The notes: a model not told the origin generated them from the sequence alone. Numbered from the stretch's first letter, positions 1 through 9,491 are shown. The stretch: DNA of 64,000 nucleotides from an uncultured Bacteroides sp. (GCA_949296855.1 CASFRN010000162.1:1-64000); one strand, 5' to 3'. Translations and numbers: made by a program.

Positions 1-464
1 CGTCCCTTCACTTCTTCCAGCGAACGGCAAACACAAGCTTCGCCACATAAGCCGTCATCCGTAGCCACTTGACGCAATACCTCCATACCGCTCACTCTTC
101 CCGATAACCGGCGTATACCAGCCAAAACCTCTGATGAAGGGAAAAACGTCCCGCTTACCCCGGCTTTGCGCAACGTATGCACAAAAGCCGGATTCCATCC
201 CCAAGGCGAATAAGGGGCATCAAGCCATACGTCAGTCCATTCCACTTCGGGAAATGGCGTCCGGCCGTTACATAACTGCTCCCAACAAGGCACCCTCTCC
301 AACAATCCGACTTTTACAACGCTGCCTGCAAGAGCATACCAAGCCGGAAGTGCCGAAAGGTCATCTGCCATACGTGCTATCTCGGCTGGCACTTTATAAT
401 AAGGAGTAAAATTAGCAAGTGCCATATCATTCTCCGGATTGAAATAATAAACCGTTTTCTTCAT
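1..464 (-). CDS. conserved Bacteroidales protein of unknown function, 3' end outside window
   Basis: An open frame runs leftward from an ATG at 464 to the window edge, giving at least 154 residues without a stop. The protein starts MKKTVYYFNPENDMALANF and continues with an acidic and aromatic-rich stretch (PAEIARMADDLSALPAWYA). There is no signal peptide or membrane segment. I recognise this N-terminus as a conserved hypothetical of Bacteroidales but know no function; an ATP-grasp-like fold is possible but cannot be judged from this fragment. The start is supported by a TAnnTTTG box 36 bp upstream (500-507, minus strand). It is divergent from the AAA ATPase at 590. Confidence 0.75.
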   Translation of the reverse strand, partial: MKKTVYYFNPENDMALANFTPYYKVPAEIARMADDLSALPAWYALAGSVVKVGLLERVPCWEQLCNGRTPFPEVEWTDVWLDAPYSPWGWNPAFVHTLRKAGVSGTFFPSSEVLAGIRRLSGRVSGMEVLRQVATDDGLCGEACVCRSLEEVKG

Positions 465-499
465 ACAAAACCTCAATTGACAAATTAAATGCAGAAACA

Positions 500-507
500 C
501 AAAGTTA
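500..507 (-). promoter_or_regulatory. -7 box TAACTTTG for the left-edge gene
   Basis: On the minus strand the sequence reads TAACTTTG, matching the Bacteroidetes -7 consensus TAnnTTTG, 36 bp before the ATG at 464. No clear -33 TTTG is visible at the usual 19-21 bp spacing. It shares the 125-bp divergent gap with the promoter at 539-569. Confidence 0.5.
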
Positions 508-538
508 CACGAAAAAAATAATATTTTGATAACTCCAG

Positions 539-569
539 TTTGCAAATTAATGAACTATTAGTATATTTG
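539..569 (+). promoter_or_regulatory. promoter, TTTG / 19 bp / TATATTTG
   Basis: TTTG at 539-542 and TATATTTG at 562-569 are 19 bp apart, the canonical Bacteroidetes primary-sigma arrangement. It lies 20 bp before the ATG of the AAA ATPase at 590. Confidence 0.7.
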
Positions 570-589
570 CACCGAAGAAACTGAAATTC

Positions 590-1768
590 ATGGAAGCATT
601 CTACAGAACACATAATTACTTAGTCGAGCATACCAACGCCCCTGTCCGGCGCGACTTGATGGATGAGATAGACTGGAACGCCCGCCTCATCGGCATCAAA
701 GGAACACGCGGAGTAGGGAAAACCACATTCTTGCTGCAATATGCCAAGGAAAAATTCGGTTTCGACCGTTCGTGCCTATTTGTAAACATGAACAACTTCT
801 ATTTCTCACAATACAGTTTGGTCAACTTTGCGGGCGAATTTGTCAAACGGGGCGGAAAAGTGCTTCTTATCGACCAAGTATTCAAGCTTCCGCACTGGAG
901 CCACGACCTGCGCACCTGCTACGAACGTTATCCCAACCTGAAAATCGTCTTCACCGGTTCGTCCGTGATGCGGCTGAAAGACGAGAATCCGGAACTGAAC
1001 GGCATCGTACAATCGTACAACCTGCGCGGCTTCTCTTTCCGTGAGTTCCTGAACCTGCAGACGGGCAACCACTTCTCGGCTTATACCCTCGATGAAATCC
1101 TGACAGGACACGAACACATCGCGAAAACCATCCTGCCCCACATCAATCCGCTCAATTACCTGCAAGACTACATACACCACGGCTTCTACCCTTTCTTCTT
1201 GGAAAAACGGAATTTTTCGGAGAATCTGCTGAAGACCATGAACATGATGATAGAAGTAGACATCTTGCTCATCAAACAAATTGAGCTGAAATATCTCTCG
1301 AAAATAAAAAAATTATTATATTTGTTGGCGGTAGACGGACCGGTTGCACCCAACATCAGCCAACTGGCGTCGGACATACAGACTTCGCGCGCCACGGTGA
1401 TGAATTACATCAAGTATCTTGCCGACGCACGGCTGATAAACATGGTCTACCCGAAAGGAGAAGTGTTCCCTAAAAAGCCTGCCAAGATTATGATGCACAA
1501 TACCAACCTGATGTACAGCATCTATCCGGTGAAGGTAGAGGAACAAGACGTATTGGAAACATTTTTCGTCAATTCGCTTTGGAAAGACCACAAAGTGAAC
1601 AAAGGAGAAAAAGGAACTTCGTTTTTAGTGGACGAACGGTTGAATTTCCGCATCTGCGGCGAAGGATACAAAATAAAAAGCAATCCGGACATCTATTACG
1701 CCATGCACCGGGCGGAACTGGGGCATGGCAACCAAATACCTTTATGGCTATTCGGATTTTTATATTAA
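590..1768 (+). CDS. AAA_14 / DUF4143 family ATPase with altered Walker B
   Basis: A 392-residue cytosolic ATPase of the family with an N-terminal AAA_14 domain and a C-terminal DUF4143 domain. Walker A is GTRGVGKT (residues 38-45). Walker B reads VLLIDQV (91-97), so the usual catalytic glutamate after the aspartate is glutamine (Q96). Sensor-1-like FTGSS follows. A winged-helix-like region (about 240-290, SRATVMNYIKYL) links to the C-terminal domain, which ends in the family-typical IPLWLFGFLY. Length is normal for the family. The cellular role of these ATPases is unknown; they are abundant in gut Bacteroidales and often lone genes. It has its own promoter and ends 55 bp before the pyruvate:ferredoxin oxidoreductase, with no evident functional link. 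Confidence 0.85.
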   Translation: MEAFYRTHNYLVEHTNAPVRRDLMDEIDWNARLIGIKGTRGVGKTTFLLQYAKEKFGFDRSCLFVNMNNFYFSQYSLVNFAGEFVKRGGKVLLIDQVFKLPHWSHDLRTCYERYPNLKIVFTGSSVMRLKDENPELNGIVQSYNLRGFSFREFLNLQTGNHFSAYTLDEILTGHEHIAKTILPHINPLNYLQDYIHHGFYPFFLEKRNFSENLLKTMNMMIEVDILLIKQIELKYLSKIKKLLYLLAVDGPVAPNISQLASDIQTSRATVMNYIKYLADARLINMVYPKGEVFPKKPAKIMMHNTNLMYSIYPVKVEEQDVLETFFVNSLWKDHKVNKGEKGTSFLVDERLNFRICGEGYKIKSNPDIYYAMHRAELGHGNQIPLWLFGFLY

Positions 1769-1823
1769 CGCATGAAAAAGAAAAAAGGATATTTTATTAC
1801 CTAATAATATAATTAGTAATTGT

Positions 1824-4800
1824 ATGACTAAACAAAAAAAATTCATCACGTGTGATGGTAACGAAGCTGCCGCTCACATTTCGTACATGTTTACGGAAGT
1901 AGCTGCCATTTACCCCATCACTCCGTCGTCTACTATGGCTGAGCACGTAGACGAATGGGCTGCCGCAGGTCGTAAAAACATCTTCGGCGAAACAGTTTTG
2001 GTTCAAGAAATGCAATCTGAAGGCGGTGCTGCAGGTGCAGTTCACGGCTCTCTTCAGGCAGGTGCATTGACTACTACTTATACCGCATCTCAGGGTCTGT
2101 TGCTGATGATTCCGAACATGTACAAAATCGCAGGTGAATTGCTGCCTTGCGTATTCCATGTATCGGCACGTACATTGGCTTCTCACGCTCTGTGTATCTT
2201 CGGCGACCACCAAGATGTGATGTCTACCCGTCAGACCGGTTTCGCTATGTTGTGCGAAGGCTCTGTACAGGAAGTTATGGATTTGGCTGGTGTAGCTCAC
2301 TTGGCTACCATTAAATCTCGTGTTCCGTTCGTAAACTTCTTCGACGGTTTCCGTACTTCTCACGAAATCCAGAAGATTGAAAAGCTGGACAACGAAGACC
2401 TCGCTCCGCTTATCGACCAAAAAGCGTTGGCAGAGTTCCGTGAACGTGCGCTGACTCCGAACAAACCGGTAGCACGCGGTATGGCTGAAAACCCCGACCA
2501 CTTCTTCCAACACAGAGAATCTTGCAACCCGTACTACGAAGCAGTTCCTGAAATCGTAGAAGAATACATCAACGAAATCAACAAGATTACAGGACGTAAC
2601 TATGGTCTGTTCGATTACTATGGTGCAGAAGATGCAGAAAACATCATCATCGCCATGGGTTCAGTAACAGAAGCTACCCGTGAAGCCATCGACTACCTGA
2701 CTGCTCAAGGCAAGAAAGTAGGTTTGATTGCCGTTCACTTGTATCGTCCGTTCTCGGCTAAGCACTTCTTGGCTAAAATGCCTAAGACTGTGAAACGCAT
2801 CGCTGTGCTCGACCGCACAAAAGAACCGGGATCGAATGGTGAACCGTTGTACTTGGATGTTAAAGATATATTCTACGGACAAGAAAATGCCCCGCTTATC
2901 GTAGGCGGACGTTACGGCTTGGGTTCGAAAGATACAACTCCGGCTCAAATCTTGTCAGTATACGAAAACCTCGAACTCCCGATGCCGAAAGACCACTTTA
3001 CTATCGGTATTGTGGATGACGTTACTTTCACTTCACTTCCGCAAAAAGAAGAAATCGCTCTCGGTGCAGAAGGCGTATTCGAAGCTAAATTCTACGGTTT
3101 GGGCGCAGACGGTACAGTAGGTGCTAACAAGAACTCTGTAAAGATTATCGGTGACAACACCGACAAGTATTGCCAAGCTTATTTCTCTTACGACTCTAAG
3201 AAGTCGGGAGGTTTCACTTGCTCTCACTTGCGTTTCGGCGACCACCCGATTCACTCTACTTACCTGGTAACTACCCCGAACTTCGTAGCTTGCCACGTTC
3301 AGGCTTACCTGCACATGTATGACGTGACCCGCGGTCTGCGCAAGAACGGTACCTTCTTGCTGAACACCATTTGGGAAGGCGAAGAACTGGCTAAGAACTT
3401 GCCGAACAAAGTAAAGAAATACTTTGCTGAAAACAACATCACCGTTTACTATATCAACGCAACCCAGATTGCACAGGAAATCGGATTGGGCAACCGTACC
3501 AACACCATCCTCCAGTCTGCATTCTTCCGTATCACAGGCGTTATCCCTGTAGACTTGGCTGTAGAACAAATGAAGAAATTCATCGTGAAGTCTTACGGCA
3601 AGAAGGGTGAAGACGTTGTCAACAAGAACTATGCAGCTGTTGACCGTGGCGGTGAATACAAACAATTGACTATCGACCCGGCATGGGCTAACTTAGAAGT
3701 TGAACCGGCTGCCGCTAACAACGACCCGGCATTTATCAACGAAGTGGTTCGTCCGATCAATGCACAAGACGGCGACTTGTTGCCGGTTTCTGCATTCAAG
3801 GGTATCGAAGACGGTACTTGGCATCAGGGAACAGCTAAATACGAAAAACGTGGTGTAGCTGCTTTCGTTCCGGAATGGAATCCTGAAAACTGTATCCAGT
3901 GTAACAAGTGTGCATACGTTTGTCCTCACGCTGCTATCCGTCCGTTCATCCTCGATGCTGAAGAACAGAAGGGCGCTAACTTCCCGATGCTGAAAGCTGT
4001 GGGCAAGCAATTCGACGGCATGACTTTCCGCATGCAAGTTGACGTTTTGGACTGCTTGGGTTGCGGTAACTGCGTTGACGTATGTCCGGGCAACCCGAAG
4101 AAGGGTGGCAAGGCTTTGACCATGAAACATTTGGAAAGCCAATTGGCAGAAGCAGACAACTGGACTTACTGCGTAGACAACGTGAAGAGCAAACAAGACT
4201 TGGTAGACATCAAGGCAAATGTGAAGAACTCTCAGTTCGCTACTCCGCTCTTCGAATTCTCTGGCGCTTGCTCAGGTTGTGGCGAAACTCCGTATGTAAA
4301 ACTGATTTCTCAGTTGTTCGGCGACCGTGAAATGGTATCTAACGCTACCGGATGTTCTTCTATCTACTCAGGTTCTGTACCTTCTACTCCGTACACAACC
4401 AACGAAAAAGGTCAGGGTCCGGCATGGGCTAACTCCTTGTTCGAAGACTTCTGCGAATTCGGTTTGGGTATGGAATTGGCTAACAAGAAACTGCGCAACC
4501 GCATCGAAGACGCTATGAAAGCTGCCATCGCTTCGGAAGAAACTCCGGCTGAATATAAAGAAGCATTCCAAGAATGGATTGACGGACGCAACGATGCCGA
4601 CAAGAGCAAAGCTGCAGCCGCTAAAATTATCCCGTTGGTAGAAGCCGCTAAGGACAAATGCCCGAGCTGCGCTACTATCTACGAATTCAAGGATTACCTC
4701 ATCAAACGTTCTCAGTGGATTATCGGTGGTGACGGTGCTTCTTACGATATCGGTTACGGAGGTCTCGACCATGTAATCGCTTCAGGCGAAGACGTGAACA

Positions 4801-5381
4801 TCCTCGTATTGGATACCGAAGTTTACTCGAACACAGGCGGTCAGTCTTCTAAAGCTACTCCGCTGGGTGCTATCGCTAAATTTGCCGCTTCTGGTAAACG
4901 CGTACGCAAGAAAGACCTCGGTCTGATTGCCACTACTTACGGTTATGTATATGTAGCTCAGATTGCAATGGGTGCTGACCAAGCTCAGACTTTGAAGGCT
5001 ATCCGCGAAGCTGAAGCATATCCTGGTCCGTCATTGGTTATCGCATACGCTCCGTGTATCAACCACGGTTTGAAAGCAGGTATGGGCAAGAGCCAAGCAG
5101 AAGAAGCTAAAGCCGTTGAATGCGGTTACTGGCATCTGTGGCGCTTCAACCCGGCTTTGGAAGACGAAGGCAAGAATCCGTTCTCACTCGACTCGAAAGA
5201 ACCGAACTGGGCTAACTTCCAAGACTACCTGAAAGGTGAAGTACGTTTCGCTTCTGTAATGAAACAATATCCGACAGAAGCAGCCGACCTCTTCGCAGCT
5301 TGCGAAAAGATGGCTAAGAAACGTTACGATTCATACAAGCGTATGGCTGCTATGGATTGGAGCGAAGAAAAAGCCGAATAA
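1824..5381 (+). CDS. nifJ: pyruvate:ferredoxin (flavodoxin) oxidoreductase
   Basis: A 1185-residue single-chain PFOR, which oxidatively decarboxylates pyruvate to acetyl-CoA with transfer of electrons to ferredoxin or flavodoxin; it is the central pyruvate enzyme of anaerobic Bacteroidales. Order of domains: N-terminal pyruvate-binding domain (starts FITCDGNEAAAHISYMFTE), central domains, a 2x[4Fe-4S] ferredoxin domain with CIQCNKCAYVCP (C690 onward) and CLGCGNCVDVCP (C744 onward), then the thiamine diphosphate domain with CSGCGE near residue 816 and GDGASYDIGYGG. Length matches the single-chain family (about 1170-1190). Codon use is strongly biased to gct, ggt, aaa and cgt compared with neighbours, as in highly expressed genes. 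A strong terminator follows at 5420. No TAnnTTTG box is obvious in the 55-bp upstream gap. Confidence 0.97.
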   Translation: MTKQKKFITCDGNEAAAHISYMFTEVAAIYPITPSSTMAEHVDEWAAAGRKNIFGETVLVQEMQSEGGAAGAVHGSLQAGALTTTYTASQGLLLMIPNMYKIAGELLPCVFHVSARTLASHALCIFGDHQDVMSTRQTGFAMLCEGSVQEVMDLAGVAHLATIKSRVPFVNFFDGFRTSHEIQKIEKLDNEDLAPLIDQKALAEFRERALTPNKPVARGMAENPDHFFQHRESCNPYYEAVPEIVEEYINEINKITGRNYGLFDYYGAEDAENIIIAMGSVTEATREAIDYLTAQGKKVGLIAVHLYRPFSAKHFLAKMPKTVKRIAVLDRTKEPGSNGEPLYLDVKDIFYGQENAPLIVGGRYGLGSKDTTPAQILSVYENLELPMPKDHFTIGIVDDVTFTSLPQKEEIALGAEGVFEAKFYGLGADGTVGANKNSVKIIGDNTDKYCQAYFSYDSKKSGGFTCSHLRFGDHPIHSTYLVTTPNFVACHVQAYLHMYDVTRGLRKNGTFLLNTIWEGEELAKNLPNKVKKYFAENNITVYYINATQIAQEIGLGNRTNTILQSAFFRITGVIPVDLAVEQMKKFIVKSYGKKGEDVVNKNYAAVDRGGEYKQLTIDPAWANLEVEPAAANNDPAFINEVVRPINAQDGDLLPVSAFKGIEDGTWHQGTAKYEKRGVAAFVPEWNPENCIQCNKCAYVCPHAAIRPFILDAEEQKGANFPMLKAVGKQFDGMTFRMQVDVLDCLGCGNCVDVCPGNPKKGGKALTMKHLESQLAEADNWTYCVDNVKSKQDLVDIKANVKNSQFATPLFEFSGACSGCGETPYVKLISQLFGDREMVSNATGCSSIYSGSVPSTPYTTNEKGQGPAWANSLFEDFCEFGLGMELANKKLRNRIEDAMKAAIASEETPAEYKEAFQEWIDGRNDADKSKAAAAKIIPLVEAAKDKCPSCATIYEFKDYLIKRSQWIIGGDGASYDIGYGGLDHVIASGEDVNILVLDTEVYSNTGGQSSKATPLGAIAKFAASGKRVRKKDLGLIATTYGYVYVAQIAMGADQAQTLKAIREAEAYPGPSLVIAYAPCINHGLKAGMGKSQAEEAKAVECGYWHLWRFNPALEDEGKNPFSLDSKEPNWANFQDYLKGEVRFASVMKQYPTEAADLFAACEKMAKKRYDSYKRMAAMDWSEEKAE

Positions 5382-5419
5382 TAATCGGGATTTGATTTGA
5401 CAATATAGTTGTTAATAAG

Positions 5420-5453
5420 CCGCTGGTTCCTGTGAAGGAATCGGCGGTTTTTT
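5420..5453 (+). terminator. rho-independent terminator of nifJ
   Basis: An 11-bp stem (5420-5430 with 5437-5447, two G-U pairs) closes a 6-base loop and is followed by six T (5448-5453). It lies 39 bp after the nifJ stop. Confidence 0.85.
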
Positions 5454-5524
5454 ATCTATCATTCTCCCATCACTTGAAAGTGCCCTGTTTTGTTACGAAA
5501 CCAGCCGCCTGTCACCACCGTTTT

Positions 5525-5612
5525 ATGAAGGTACCTTCGTAAGGCGATGAAGACGCCTTCGTGAAGCGATGAAGATACCTTCAACGGCACATGAAGACGC
5601 CTTCATCGGAAA
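5525..5612. repeat. array of four 22-bp palindromic units
   Basis: Four consecutive units begin at 5525, 5547, 5569 and 5591, each exactly 22 bp and each starting ATGAAG. Each has an inverted pair GAAG...CTTC around a variable 4-6 bp centre: GAAGGTACCTTC, GAAGACGCCTTC, GAAGATACCTTC, GAAGACGCCTTC. The last 8-10 bp of each unit vary. The array lies between the nifJ terminator and the promoter at 5705; no gene overlaps it. The function is unknown; see findings. Confidence 0.85.
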
Positions 5613-5704
5613 ACCGGTTCTCCACCCCTCAATAGATTGCCCTGTGTGACTTCTGACCTCCCTTCATTCAGCCGTTTGTCAACAACGTAACTTCAATCAT
5701 AATT

Positions 5705-5736
5705 ATTGCATAACTGAAAAAAAAAGTCTACTTTTG
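5705..5736 (+). promoter_or_regulatory. promoter with TACTTTTG -7 box
   Basis: TACTTTTG at 5729-5736 with a partial -33 element (TTG at 5706-5708) at 20-bp spacing, 27 bp before the ATG at 5763. The gap 5382-5762 otherwise holds only the terminator and the 22-bp array. Confidence 0.6.
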
Positions 5737-5762
5737 TAAAGTGCCACCATAATCCATACGAT

Positions 5763-7337
5763 ATGAAGCCACTTGAACGAAGAAAATACCCATACGGCAT
5801 CCAGGTATTCTCGATTATCCGCCGGGAAAACTATATGTATGTCGACAAAACTGAATACGTCTACCGCATGACGCATTCCGACAATAAATACATGTTCCTG
5901 AACCGCCCACGCCGTTTCGGCAAGTCATTGCTTACTGATACTTTGCAGTGCTATTTCGAAGGACGGAAAGAACTCTTCGAAGGGCTTGCCATCGAAAAAT
6001 TAGAAACGGAATGGACAGCCTATCCCGTACTGCATTTCGATATGAGCACAGCGAAAAACCTGAGCAAGGAAGGGCTGGAAAGCGAACTGAACCTGAAGCT
6101 AAATGCATACGAAAAGATATATGGACATGAAGACACCGAAATCGAAGCTAACCAACGCCTGCAAGGGCTAATTAAACGCGCTTATAAGCAAACAGGTAAG
6201 GAAGTAGTCATATTGATAGACGAATACGATGCACCGTTGTTGGACGTGATGCACGAAGAAAAGGACCTACCTGTCCTTCGTAACGTGATGCGCAACTTCT
6301 ACAGTCCGCTTAAAGCCTGCGGCAAATACCTGCGCTACGTCTTCCTGACCGGCATTACCAAGTTCTCGCAACTCAGCATCTTTAGCGAGCTGAATAACAT
6401 CGAAAACATCAGTATGGACGCAAACTATGCTGCCATCTGTGGCATCACGGAAGAAGAAATGCGAACACAGATGGATACCGACATTGCATTGTTCGCCGAC
6501 AGATTGGGGACTACAAAAGAAGATGCCTTGCAACAATTGAAATCATATTACGACGGATACCATTTTGCTTGGCCATCGCCCGATGTATATAACCCGTTCA
6601 GCCTGATGGCTGCACTAAGCAAAGGGAAAATAGAATCATTCTGGTTCGGAAGCGGAACGCCAACTTATCTGATAGAAATGCTGAACAAATACAAGGTGAT
6701 TCCGCAGGAGATAGGCGGACGCAAGTGTGAAGCGGCAGATTTTGATGCGCCTACCGAACGGATGACCGACATCACCCCGCTATTCTATCAAAGCGGATAC
6801 CTGACCATCAAGGGTTATTCTGCCTTCTCAGGCTTATACCAACTGGACATTCCCAATAAGGAAGTACGCATCGGACTGATGAAAAGCCTGCTCGTCAACT
6901 ACGTGCAACGTCCCTCCCAGCTGAACACGTTAGTGGGCGAAATGGCGGAATGCATCCATTTTGATGATATGGACGGGGCACTCCGGCTAATGCAGACCGT
7001 ATTGTCTACCGTACCCTATTGCGAAAACACCCGCTACGAAGGACACTACCAGCAGATGATTTACCTGATTTTCACCCTATTGGGAAATTTTGTGGACGTG
7101 GAAGTGCGTACTCCACAAGGCAGAGTCGATGTAGTGATGCGCACACATTCTACCTTATATATCATCGAATTGAAGCTCGACAAGAATGCCGATGAAGCCA
7201 TCCGGCAAATCGACTTAAAACAATATCCCGAACGCTTTGCGCTCTGCGGGCTTCCGATAGTAAAGGTAGGCATCAACTTCGACAGCGAAAAGCATACGCT
7301 GACCGACTGGGAAATCAGAAAGGAAAACGAACTGTAA
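5763..7337 (+). CDS. AAA-ATPase-like / DUF1703 (PD-(D/E)XK) protein
   Basis: A 524-residue protein of the very common Bacteroidales family with an N-terminal AAA-ATPase-like domain (Pfam PF09820) and a C-terminal nuclease-like domain (DUF1703, PF08011). Visible motifs are YVDKT (26-30), the P-loop-like RPRRFGKSLL (about 48-57), Walker B-like ILIDEYDAP, and in the C-terminal part VDVVMRT followed by YIIELKLDK, the D...ExK core of PD-(D/E)XK nucleases. Length is normal. The true role is unknown; the family occurs in many near-identical copies per genome. It has its own promoter and is convergent with the M13 peptidase at 7479, the two ends separated by a hairpin. Confidence 0.88.
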   Translation: MKPLERRKYPYGIQVFSIIRRENYMYVDKTEYVYRMTHSDNKYMFLNRPRRFGKSLLTDTLQCYFEGRKELFEGLAIEKLETEWTAYPVLHFDMSTAKNLSKEGLESELNLKLNAYEKIYGHEDTEIEANQRLQGLIKRAYKQTGKEVVILIDEYDAPLLDVMHEEKDLPVLRNVMRNFYSPLKACGKYLRYVFLTGITKFSQLSIFSELNNIENISMDANYAAICGITEEEMRTQMDTDIALFADRLGTTKEDALQQLKSYYDGYHFAWPSPDVYNPFSLMAALSKGKIESFWFGSGTPTYLIEMLNKYKVIPQEIGGRKCEAADFDAPTERMTDITPLFYQSGYLTIKGYSAFSGLYQLDIPNKEVRIGLMKSLLVNYVQRPSQLNTLVGEMAECIHFDDMDGALRLMQTVLSTVPYCENTRYEGHYQQMIYLIFTLLGNFVDVEVRTPQGRVDVVMRTHSTLYIIELKLDKNADEAIRQIDLKQYPERFALCGLPIVKVGINFDSEKHTLTDWEIRKENEL

Positions 7338-7380
7338 TATTAACAAATAAAACAATCAGACATTAAAAGAAGTCATTTCA

Positions 7381-7462
7381 GGAAGTTAGAAGAAGTTATT
7401 TCAAGGAGTAAAAAGCCAATACTTTTACTAATCCCGAAGACATAACTCCTTCTAAACTCCTT
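7381..7462. terminator. long imperfect hairpin between convergent genes
   Basis: The 141-bp gap between two gene 3' ends holds arms related to GAAGTTAGAAGAAGTTAT on the left and the complement of GGAGTTTAGAAGGAGTTAT on the right, around an inner AGTAAAA/TTTTACT pair. It probably works as a bidirectional terminator. The arms contain mismatches and there is no clean T tract. Confidence 0.5.
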
Positions 7463-7478
7463 TTATTCATTAAAACAT

Positions 7479-9491
7479 TTACCACAAATAGGTACGACGC
7501 TCTACAGGCAGATAAAGTTTATCCCCTTCCTGCACATCGTATAACTCATACCAACGGTCGCAGTTCATCACCACACCGTTAACCCGCTCTTTGCTCATAG
7601 AGTGTACGTCTTGTTCCTCGAACAAAGCCGCATTTACATATTCCGGACTGTATTTCGAACGCCACAACTCGGCAAAACTCTGAAAGAACTTGCGTTCTTG
7701 CTTCAATCGTTCCTCACCGATATAGCCGTCACGGTCCAAGCGTTCCATATAAGCCTGATGAACCATCAGGAAACCGCCTAAGTCGGCAATGTTCTCCGTC
7801 AGCGTCTGCTCACCCGGAGCATATACGCCCGGCATCTCGTCGGGCAGCAACTCCAACTGGTCGTAACAGTCTATCAAAAGCTGCTGGCGGTCTTCAAACT
7901 CCATCTTGTCAGCCACCGTCCACCAATTGCGCAAATTGCCCATTTTGTCGTAATTAGCTCCGAAACTATCGAATCCGTGCGTCATTTCATGACCGATAAC
8001 CATAAATACCGCATAATTGAAAGCATCGGAATAAGCAGGGCTATAAAGCGGTTCAAGCATAAAGCAGGGATAAATACACAGGCTGTTAGTCACAGGGTTA
8101 TAAAAAGCGTTGGTTAATATCAGCTCATAGCCCGGAATGGCGATGCAGTCGTTAAAATTAGCATCTTGTGCATTTTGCCCAACCAAGCCGACACGCAGGG
8201 CAGTGTATGCCTTGCGCAGCTGCATCACGTCTTCCACCAGCGAAGCCCCGTCCAAGGGAGCCAGCCCTTCTTCCATCCATACATCAGGATAACCCACATC
8301 GAAGCGCATCGCTTCCAGCTTTTCCAATGCGGCGGTCTTCGTTGTGGCACTCATCCAATCTACCGCCTCAATGCGTTTATGGAAAGTTTGACGCATTTCC
8401 TCGCAAACCGCCATATATTGCTGTTTCAGTTCAGCTGTCACATACTGCGTAGCGAAGGCATACGAAGTAGCGTAAGCAAAATACGCTCCCAGCATGGGAG
8501 CACCCACGTCTCTTATTGTCAACGAAGACCCATCTTCCCACGTTTGGTTGAATTCGTCCAAGGCTTCGGGGGAAGCGTAAAGATAATCGAGCGCGAGCAA
8601 CGAATGAAGCACCGCTTTCAGTGCCGTCACATCCAACGCTTCAACCCACGCAAACAACTGCAACGAATAATCATAGCTTATCACATTTCCGGCGATGCCC
8701 AATTCTTCTGCCACCACCGCCTGTGCCGCTTCGCCCGGAACGGCGGCACGCGATGCAGAAGGAAACGAAAAAAGTTCCTTCAACTCCGGATGGCGAAGAT
8801 ACATTTCCGGAGTGATTTGCGGCTTCCGCGTCAACATTTGCCGGTTATTACCAAAAATGGAAGCAATCAACGAAGCAGCTTGTTCCGCGTCTTCCTCGCT
8901 CATGCCCGAACGGCGCAAAAGTGCGCTTACTCCCATCCAGTTTCCCAATAACGCCCGAGTATCAGTCCAGTTATAAGGCATTTCAAAATAAGCATAGGTC
9001 TTTCCATTGTCGTACGACGTGAAAAGGTCGAACAGCGTGCAGCCACCCTCCCGCATAATTTGCGCCATTGCCCGCCACAAAGCTTCCGGCGAATCAGCCC
9101 GATCTACTATCCCCATCAACCGGCGTATATCGGCATCAGACCCCTCATAACCGCTTTCATAGTCCGCAAAATCAGCATTTATCTTATTCACACGGGGATC
9201 ATCTATCTGGGCACAGCGTTGCAGCATCACGTCATTCACTTCTTCGCCCATAAAGAAACCTTTAATCCACCCTTCACAATCGGTGTTATTCCAATACGTA
9301 CCGTTGCAATACATATAAAAATTATCGCCCGGGCGATAACTCTCATCCATATTCTTGTCAAGATTCCACGGTTTATCGTCTACTGCGGAAACCGGAGCCT
9401 CGTCATCACTACATGAAGAGAACAAAAACAAGCCTGCTGAAAAGAATATACCCAGCGCGGCTTTGAACGTAACGAAACTATTCATTCTCAT
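7479..9491 (-). CDS. M13 family zinc metallopeptidase, lipoprotein
   Basis: A secreted neprilysin-type (M13) endopeptidase of about 670 residues that cleaves small peptides. The zinc site is HEMTH at residues 501-505, with the third ligand in ENIADLGG downstream; the NAFYNP substrate motif and the C-terminal CDRW/Y region are also family features. The N-terminus is a lipoprotein signal: hydrophobic AALGIFFSAGLFLF followed by SSC, then DDEAP, so it is likely anchored to a membrane facing the periplasm or surface. The frame extends to a TTG at 9512, overlapping the upstream stop; ATGs at 9491 and 9485 give a proper signal peptide, and I chose 9491. It is the second gene of a two-lipoprotein unit with the gene at 9506-9964. 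Confidence 0.92.
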   Translation of the reverse strand: MRMNSFVTFKAALGIFFSAGLFLFSSCSDDEAPVSAVDDKPWNLDKNMDESYRPGDNFYMYCNGTYWNNTDCEGWIKGFFMGEEVNDVMLQRCAQIDDPRVNKINADFADYESGYEGSDADIRRLMGIVDRADSPEALWRAMAQIMREGGCTLFDLFTSYDNGKTYAYFEMPYNWTDTRALLGNWMGVSALLRRSGMSEEDAEQAASLIASIFGNNRQMLTRKPQITPEMYLRHPELKELFSFPSASRAAVPGEAAQAVVAEELGIAGNVISYDYSLQLFAWVEALDVTALKAVLHSLLALDYLYASPEALDEFNQTWEDGSSLTIRDVGAPMLGAYFAYATSYAFATQYVTAELKQQYMAVCEEMRQTFHKRIEAVDWMSATTKTAALEKLEAMRFDVGYPDVWMEEGLAPLDGASLVEDVMQLRKAYTALRVGLVGQNAQDANFNDCIAIPGYELILTNAFYNPVTNSLCIYPCFMLEPLYSPAYSDAFNYAVFMVIGHEMTHGFDSFGANYDKMGNLRNWWTVADKMEFEDRQQLLIDCYDQLELLPDEMPGVYAPGEQTLTENIADLGGFLMVHQAYMERLDRDGYIGEERLKQERKFFQSFAELWRSKYSPEYVNAALFEEQDVHSMSKERVNGVVMNCDRWYELYDVQEGDKLYLPVERRTYLW

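Noticed and set aside
134..409. 91-residue open frame on the plus strand at the left edge
   Set aside because: It lies antisense within the conserved minus-strand gene that runs off the left edge, and its composition is not protein-like.
5525..5612. CRISPR-like array
   Set aside because: Units are 22 bp with internal palindromes and only 8-10 bp of variable sequence; there are no spacers of 30 bp or more and no cas genes.
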